64,000 bases of DNA. It comes from Patagioenas fasciata (taxonomy: Eukaryota > Chordata > Aves > Columbiformes > Columbidae). Positions 60,406-64,000 of the stretch are shown piece after piece. The translations under genes were made by a program, and so were the position numbers. Every line of letters begins with the position of its first letter. Position 1 is the stretch's first letter. The stretch covers positions 7,766,501 through 7,830,500 of the forward strand of contig NC_092520.1 in the NCBI RefSeq assembly GCF_037038585.1, read 5' to 3'. Below the pieces are notes generated by a model. That model had not been told where the DNA came from and made no database searches. It saw only the letters and a program-made list of their open reading frames with translations.

Positions 60406-62407
60406 GTTGTCACCTTCTTCCTCTTGTCAGAGGCATTGGCTTCAAGACATTTTCTGGAGCAGAGCTCTAGCAGCTTTAAGCCTACTATACAAGGAACACT
60501 TGAAAAGTAATTTTGCAGTGTAAAGTTAGGACACTATGGGATTTCTGCATGCAAAAGAAATGTTGATTTGGTTGGAACAGCTGACTCTGGGATTTTGCTG
60601 TTTGTTTTCTGATCCTGTTGATGAGCTTAATGTCAGCCATGGCAAACTACTCCAATATCTTCTTGTCCCTCCCTCATTGCTTCCCGTATGTATACAGTGA
60701 GAAAAACTTTGAAGTCTAAACTATGATTGTATTTCTTCTTAATGTTATATATCATAATGTTTGGGATGCAGTATTTGAATTAACCTTCCTCTTTTGTACT
60801 TGGTCAAAAGTAGCGGAGAGGCGAACAGAGCTCTCTGTAGGGTAACAAGTTTCTGGACAGGGTTGTCTTTCTGTTATGATTTGTGTTCTGGAAAAATGTA
60901 AAGGCTTACTTAAAGGAATTGATGTGTATAACGGCCTGATAGGTTTTGAGCAATTTTATAAGATAAAATTATTGAATGAATGCCTGGCCTATAGCATTTG
61001 GAAGTTGCAAGTGGATTAAGAGTGTGTGTATGGCAAATCTGATTGTGGGTCTTCTTTCTGTTTCTTTTATTGCCAAAGCATAGAAGCTTTCATGCACGAG
61101 TTACATAAAACATAATTTCTGTTTATTACAGGGATTAGAAATAATTCATGAAAGGGAACGTTTTTGGGTAGATTTCCATTAATTTAAGGTTTAAGAAGAA
61201 AATTATGCCAAGTATCCCAAGACTCACAAATGTTGATCTGTAGCACATGACAGTCTTTCTCCAGAAATCGGTCAACCTGGTATTTCTCTCGATTTTCATG
61301 ACTTAATCAGTCTGACATGGATCTTTCAGTCTTGCTTGAAATTTAGGACTGAAAACTTGCCTGACAAAGGAAAACTTGCTATTGAACTTGCAGTGGCACT
61401 GAACAAACTGCTGAGACCTCTTAAGTTTTTTTTTTTTTTGGCATGTACAGGGGCTTTTAAGAGGAAAAAAATGTTAAAAAAAGAAATGGAAAGCATTGAG
61501 CTTGGGGTGATAGTAGTAAGAGACCTGAAGTTGAGGGAGGGATTGTGGTTTTTGTGTTGTTGTTTTTTTAAGTTTTTATTTAAAGCCTTATGTCTTAGAA
61601 CAGATGCTCTACTCTAAGCCAGCAGTTTTTACCATCTGTGCTTGGAACCAGCACTTAAAATTTTTTGCAGCAAGCCAGCCTTTCTGTTCACTTGTATCAG
61701 TTGGTCTCATGAGGTTGGCCAAGTCTACCACACACAGAAGTTTTCTTGTTTATGCAGAGACTAAAAACTGCTCTGGTTTCAGTTTGTGACTGGTGTAGTT
61801 CCAGTGGCTATAGACTTGTTATCATAGTGAAATTTGATACAATTTGCTCTATATGGAAGATATGCATTAAAGGGGAGAGGGAAACCCAGCTGATCATTGC
61901 TAGTTCTTTCAACTGCTTATCTAGTGAGATCAGAGGCCGGTTTTTCAGGGACTCAGACATGCCTTAACTGAAGTGTCACATTGTTAGCTTTACAAAGGAA
62001 CCTAAAGGGTCTCAGCTGCTCTGCTCAGGACTGGGGAAGCTTTAAATCACAACTTTGTGTGGGAGCAAAACCAACTAATACAGTACCATGTATGTCTGAT
62101 TACAGGATGTGTGGAAATGGATCAGTAGAACAGAATTCATGTAGGATTCTACTCTGAAGAACTGGGAAGAGAATGTGCTGCAGTTAAGCCAGACATAGTA
62201 AGTATGTTAAAATTAGCAAAACACAGCTTTGTGAACTGTGGAACTATATTGTGTGATACCTACCTGGGAAAAAAAAAAAGGTTAAGAGCCTGCTAGGATA
62301 GGTGGTATCTTGCATAGAGTGAAAAGATAGTGGGAGTGCAACCTTAGTTGCAGAAAGTGCTCTGCAGAATGGTGGTACCTGGGAAGTTTAGTAGCAGCAC
62401 AGCTTAC

Positions 62408-62504
62408 TGTGAGCTCCCACAGCCTGTGTGGGTGTTCATCCCTTGCAAACTGTTGTTTGGGGAGGACTGAAGTTCTGCTTCCACTAGTTTTATTAATTTG
62501 TATA
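62408..62504 (-). CDS. possible upstream exon of the candidate gene
   Basis: 97 bp (1 base plus 32 codons) with acceptor CACTGATGTCTCACAG and a strong donor CTCACA|GTAAGC. It leaves in phase 0, which fits exon A. It would read SVLPKQQFARDEHPHRLWEL, then [10 protein letters not shown]. Support is weak because a single short open segment 6.6 kb away can fit by chance. Confidence 0.3.
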
Positions 62505-63061
62505 CTGTGAGACATCAGTGAAGCCTCCACCTTGTTTTGTAAATGCAGTCCAACTATTTCTCTTAGATTTTGAAGTTAATCTAATAGACAATATAACACT
62601 TCTTCCCTCAGCCTTCTTTAAACACAAAGACATGGTAAGATGTCATTCTTGCAACACTTTAAGACTTGATTGACCTGAGGCAAGAAACTTGCCTGGTTTA
62701 CATGAAGAAATCCTTGATAATTCCAGTTCAGAGCTGTCCAGATTTTGTGGTTGCAACATAAGCTTCTATGCACATGGTATTTAAAGCGGATATCCATACC
62801 TGCTCATAAGCTGAAGGAGTGCTGTTGTAGATCCTCAACAAATGCAGGATTATTGTTTGTTGGTAGCTCTATAGTAAGCACTTTTTACTACTGTCTAATT
62901 GTTAAACTGTCATTTCTCTAAATATAAAGGAAGTTACAGATGGCAGGTTGCTTGAGATACTGTTATATCAACCTCATGGAACAAAATCACAATGAGAATC
63001 ATGGAGTAAATAAATATGGCAGCCAAGCATCACCACATGCAGAAGGTGGTTGGGCTTTTTC

Positions 63062-63096
<35 letters not shown>

Positions 63097-64000
63097 TTCT
63101 TTAGCAGGGGGGATAATCATTAACCTCGCTGCAGCTACCTTCCACATCTGTAAGAAGTGCCATTATCTTTAGAGATGAAGTTTCCCTTTGAGTAGTGCCA
63201 ATGCCAATTATCTTGTTTTAATCTTCTAGTTGAACTCTGTGGCCAGGGGAGCAAGCGCAATGACTTGTTGCGTGATTTTTATGCTTGTTAGGTCAATGCG
63301 ATGGCAGCACCAGACTGCAAGGGCCTGAGGCAGACACACATGGACCTAAAGGGTTGTGATGGCAGCTGCCTAACAGAGACCTGTCCAATAACAATATCTG
63401 CTTCTCTTCTGTCTCTCAGCAGTTTGTCACCAGGGCTGCTTCTGAGGCTTACGTTATATTCAAGCTATTTATTTCTTTTTCTCTGACCTCATTACATCCA
63501 TGGTGCTGCAACCCTGAGGCACTAGAAGACTAGTCTAGATGTAGCTGGCTCCTCACCTGTGTCCTCCCCACCTCTTTTTTTTCCCTCTGAAGATTTTTTT
63601 TAATAAGAGGTTTTTGTCTTTGACAGTTGGCATTACCTTGTAAGTGAATAGTCCTCTAGAACCATGACTTATAACATGGAGACAGACCAGTATTTTAAAT
63701 TAGTGATTCTAAATACAGTTTGGTTTGGATATAAAGCAGTAAGGTTCGTGTTACCACATAGCTTCTAATTCTACATACTCAAGATGATTACATAGAAGTT
63801 ATTTCACATTTATTCCATATGTCCTGTAGGACAGTGATTTAGCCTACATGAGATCATATTCCTGACATAATTATACAGTATTGGTGGTAAAATGTTGTGA
63901 GTAAAAGTTACAGTTATATCTTGTAAATTAAATTGTTTTTCAGCCCACAGTGTCCGTAGATACCCTGACTTTCTTTCCCAAAGTGGGGGTTGGTACAAAG

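Larger units (their letters stand above)
55767..64000. other. AT-rich intron-like region at the right edge
   Basis: No exon of SYTL2 or any known gene is recognised. It contains the CR1 at 60.15 kb, a long T run at 63062-63080 and one possible upstream exon of the candidate gene at 62408-62504. The rest is featureless to my reading. By synteny it should lie within SYTL2 intron 1. Confidence 0.55.

Noticed and set aside
49200-64000. SYTL2 coding exons
   Set aside because: I looked for the expected N-terminal segment of synaptotagmin-like protein 2 on the plus strand and found none. Only the inferred promoter is reported.
63942-64000. Open segment after TTTTTCAG at the window's right edge
   Set aside because: The acceptor is good, but the exon is cut off by the window and the peptide is not recognised, so no exon is claimed.
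1-64000. tRNA, rRNA, CRISPR arrays, operons, endogenous retrovirus LTRs
   Set aside because: None was seen on either strand. Repeats are CR1 fragments, a possible hAT end and simple repeats only.

Overview
The window is vertebrate nuclear DNA, almost certainly from a bird. The main repeats are 5'-truncated CR1 LINE fragments with the usual avian 3' end, and exons are small, widely spaced and flanked by GT/AG splice sites. The gene order matches the conserved PICALM - CCDC83 - SYTL2 block (human 11q14, seen here in inverted orientation). Ortholog names rest on protein segments I recognise by eye; no database was searched.

Layout. (1) 1-17.27 kb, plus strand: the last seven coding exons and the 3' UTR of PICALM (clathrin assembly). 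The final 7.2-kb intron carries a CR1, a hAT-like transposon end and an unexplained minus-strand open frame. (2) 17.3-22.5 kb: the gap between two convergent 3' ends, with one CR1. (3) 22.5-44.4 kb, minus strand: CCDC83, with all ten coding exons assembled (1,209 bp, 402 aa, every junction in phase). One of its introns appears to be a GC-AG intron. Its CpG-island promoter at about 44.13-44.42 kb carries an RFX X-box and a CTCF core. (4) 44.5-55.8 kb, minus strand: seven putative exons that join in phase into a 398-codon C-terminal reading frame of a protein I do not recognise. This is the most interesting object in the window: a candidate gene on the same strand as CCDC83 and upstream of it. 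(5) 48.64-49.13 kb: a second CpG island inside an intron of that candidate gene. Base skew points to plus-strand transcription, and by synteny it is probably the SYTL2 promoter, which would make the two transcription units antisense. No SYTL2 coding exon was found before the window ends. (6) 55.8-64 kb: AT-rich, intron-like sequence with one CR1 and one weak upstream exon candidate.

How the parts relate. PICALM and CCDC83 converge tail to tail. CCDC83 and the inferred SYTL2 promoter diverge, about 4.5 kb apart. The candidate gene ends in that divergent gap and runs back through the inferred SYTL2 first intron. No tRNA, rRNA, CRISPR or prokaryotic feature is present.
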